In this document: positions 30,083-30,356 of the stretch, piece by piece
Numbering within the stretch: position 1 is the stretch's first letter
Layout: each line of letters starts with the position of its first letter
Source of the DNA: SFTH01 sp963643985
GTDB lineage: Bacteria > Bacillota > Clostridia > Christensenellales > Aristaeellaceae
Reading direction: 5' to 3'
Length of the DNA: 30,356 bases
Assembly (NCBI GenBank): GCA_963643985.1
Contig: CAVINP010000011.1
Location: 1-30,356 of the forward strand
Position numbers and translations under genes: made by a program
The notes under the pieces: generated by a model
What the model was told of the DNA's origin: nothing
Database searches by the model: none
What the model saw: only the letters and a program-made list of their open reading frames with translations

Positions 30083-30356
30083 TTAATCGCACCTGCTGCC
30101 CTGTTTGCAGATGACTCTGCACTTTTTGCGGCAGAATGCAATGGCGTAGGTCCATATTTTTTCAATGCCGAAGTAGCGCAGGTTCGCGCTGTAGTCCTTC
30201 TCCTCGATCTGACGCATGGCATTTTCGCAGGCTTCGTCGAGCTTCTTTATGTCCCTGACGGCCTTGAGTTCGATCACGAAGCCGCATTCGCCGTTCTCAC
30301 GCTAGAGCGTGTTTCTAAATTCGCCACGATGCATTTTCGGCGTCTTTGCCTGCATT
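30083..30356 (-). pseudogene. C-terminal remnant of a PD-(D/E)XK-type protein (AAA-ATPase-like/DUF1703 family), with an in-frame TAG
   Basis: The last ~64 residues, VIELKAVRDIKKLDEACENAMRQIEEKDYSANLRYFGIEKIWTYAIAFCRKKCRV, match the C-terminal PD-(D/E)XK nuclease-like segment of the AAA-ATPase-like proteins common in gut Clostridia and Bacteroidetes, with the nuclease ELK in the first line. Reading the same frame upstream on the minus strand gives RENGECGF, then a TAG codon (30303-30305), then an open stretch to the window edge. So the frame is interrupted. A GTG at 30277 could start a short product, but no ribosome binding site supports it. The usual N-terminal ATPase part would lie outside the window and may be lost. 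It ends five bases before the reductase ribosome binding site. Confidence 0.6.

Overview
The window is a 30 kb piece of a GC-rich (roughly 55-60% by eye) chromosome, most likely from an uncultured or gut-type member of the Clostridia (Bacillota). Supporting signs are an S-layer-homology (SLH) surface protein, a Firmicutes-type L10 leader ahead of rplJ, an iscR-nifS-nifU cluster, an HflX with an N-terminal JAMM domain, and clean TTGACA-17-TATAAT promoters followed by AGGAGG ribosome binding sites. I cannot name a genus. The content is mostly housekeeping, with a few accessory pieces.

Layout. 1-1407 is the 3' part of glycogen phosphorylase (+). 1449-2373 (-) is a TPR-like gene broken by one extra base in an A9 run. 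2605-4557 (+) is an SLH protein with two related Ig-like repeats. 4647-6113 (-) is a three-gene operon: unknown 95-residue protein, RadC-like protein, RpiB. 6268-9422 (+) holds a five-repeat Big_2 surface protein, a PfkB-family sugar kinase and an MgtC-family membrane protein. 9568-13387 (+) is a ribose/galactose-type ABC importer (binding protein, double ATPase, permease). 13409-17064 (+) holds translation genes in an unusual order: L10 leader, rplJ, rplL, then rpmG, secE, nusG, rplK, rplA. bioY follows. 17745-18412 (-) is a more AT-rich PIN-toxin-like pair. 18647-19768 (-) is an orphan MsmK-type ATPase and 19945-20535 (-) an HdeD/DUF308 protein. 20721-22825 (+) is iscR-nifS-iscU, followed by JAMM-HflX (22908-24665) and a small secreted YbjN-like protein (24730-25251). 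25314-30062 (-) is a tightly packed five-gene operon: aldo/keto reductase, small membrane protein, GT2 glycosyltransferase, M18 aminopeptidase, P1 peptidase. The right edge carries a remnant of a PD-(D/E)XK-type protein with an in-frame TAG.

The genes cover carbon storage and sugar uptake (glgP, PfkB, ABC importer, MsmK, RpiB), protein synthesis and export (rpl genes, secE, nusG, HflX), Fe-S assembly and peptide turnover. RNA-level control is well represented: an L10 leader with a terminator, two structures before rplK and rplA that mimic the 23S rRNA L1 site, and an intercistronic hairpin in the ABC operon. I found no CRISPR array, rRNA, tRNA, IS element or phage genes. No gene-free stretch exceeds 300 bases. 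No clearly new defence or metabolic system is evident. The most interesting leads are the paired L1-site mimics, the reordered ribosomal cluster, the non-lipidated binding protein with its extended permease, a strong ATA-CTN codon-pair habit, and the mixed five-gene operon at the right.
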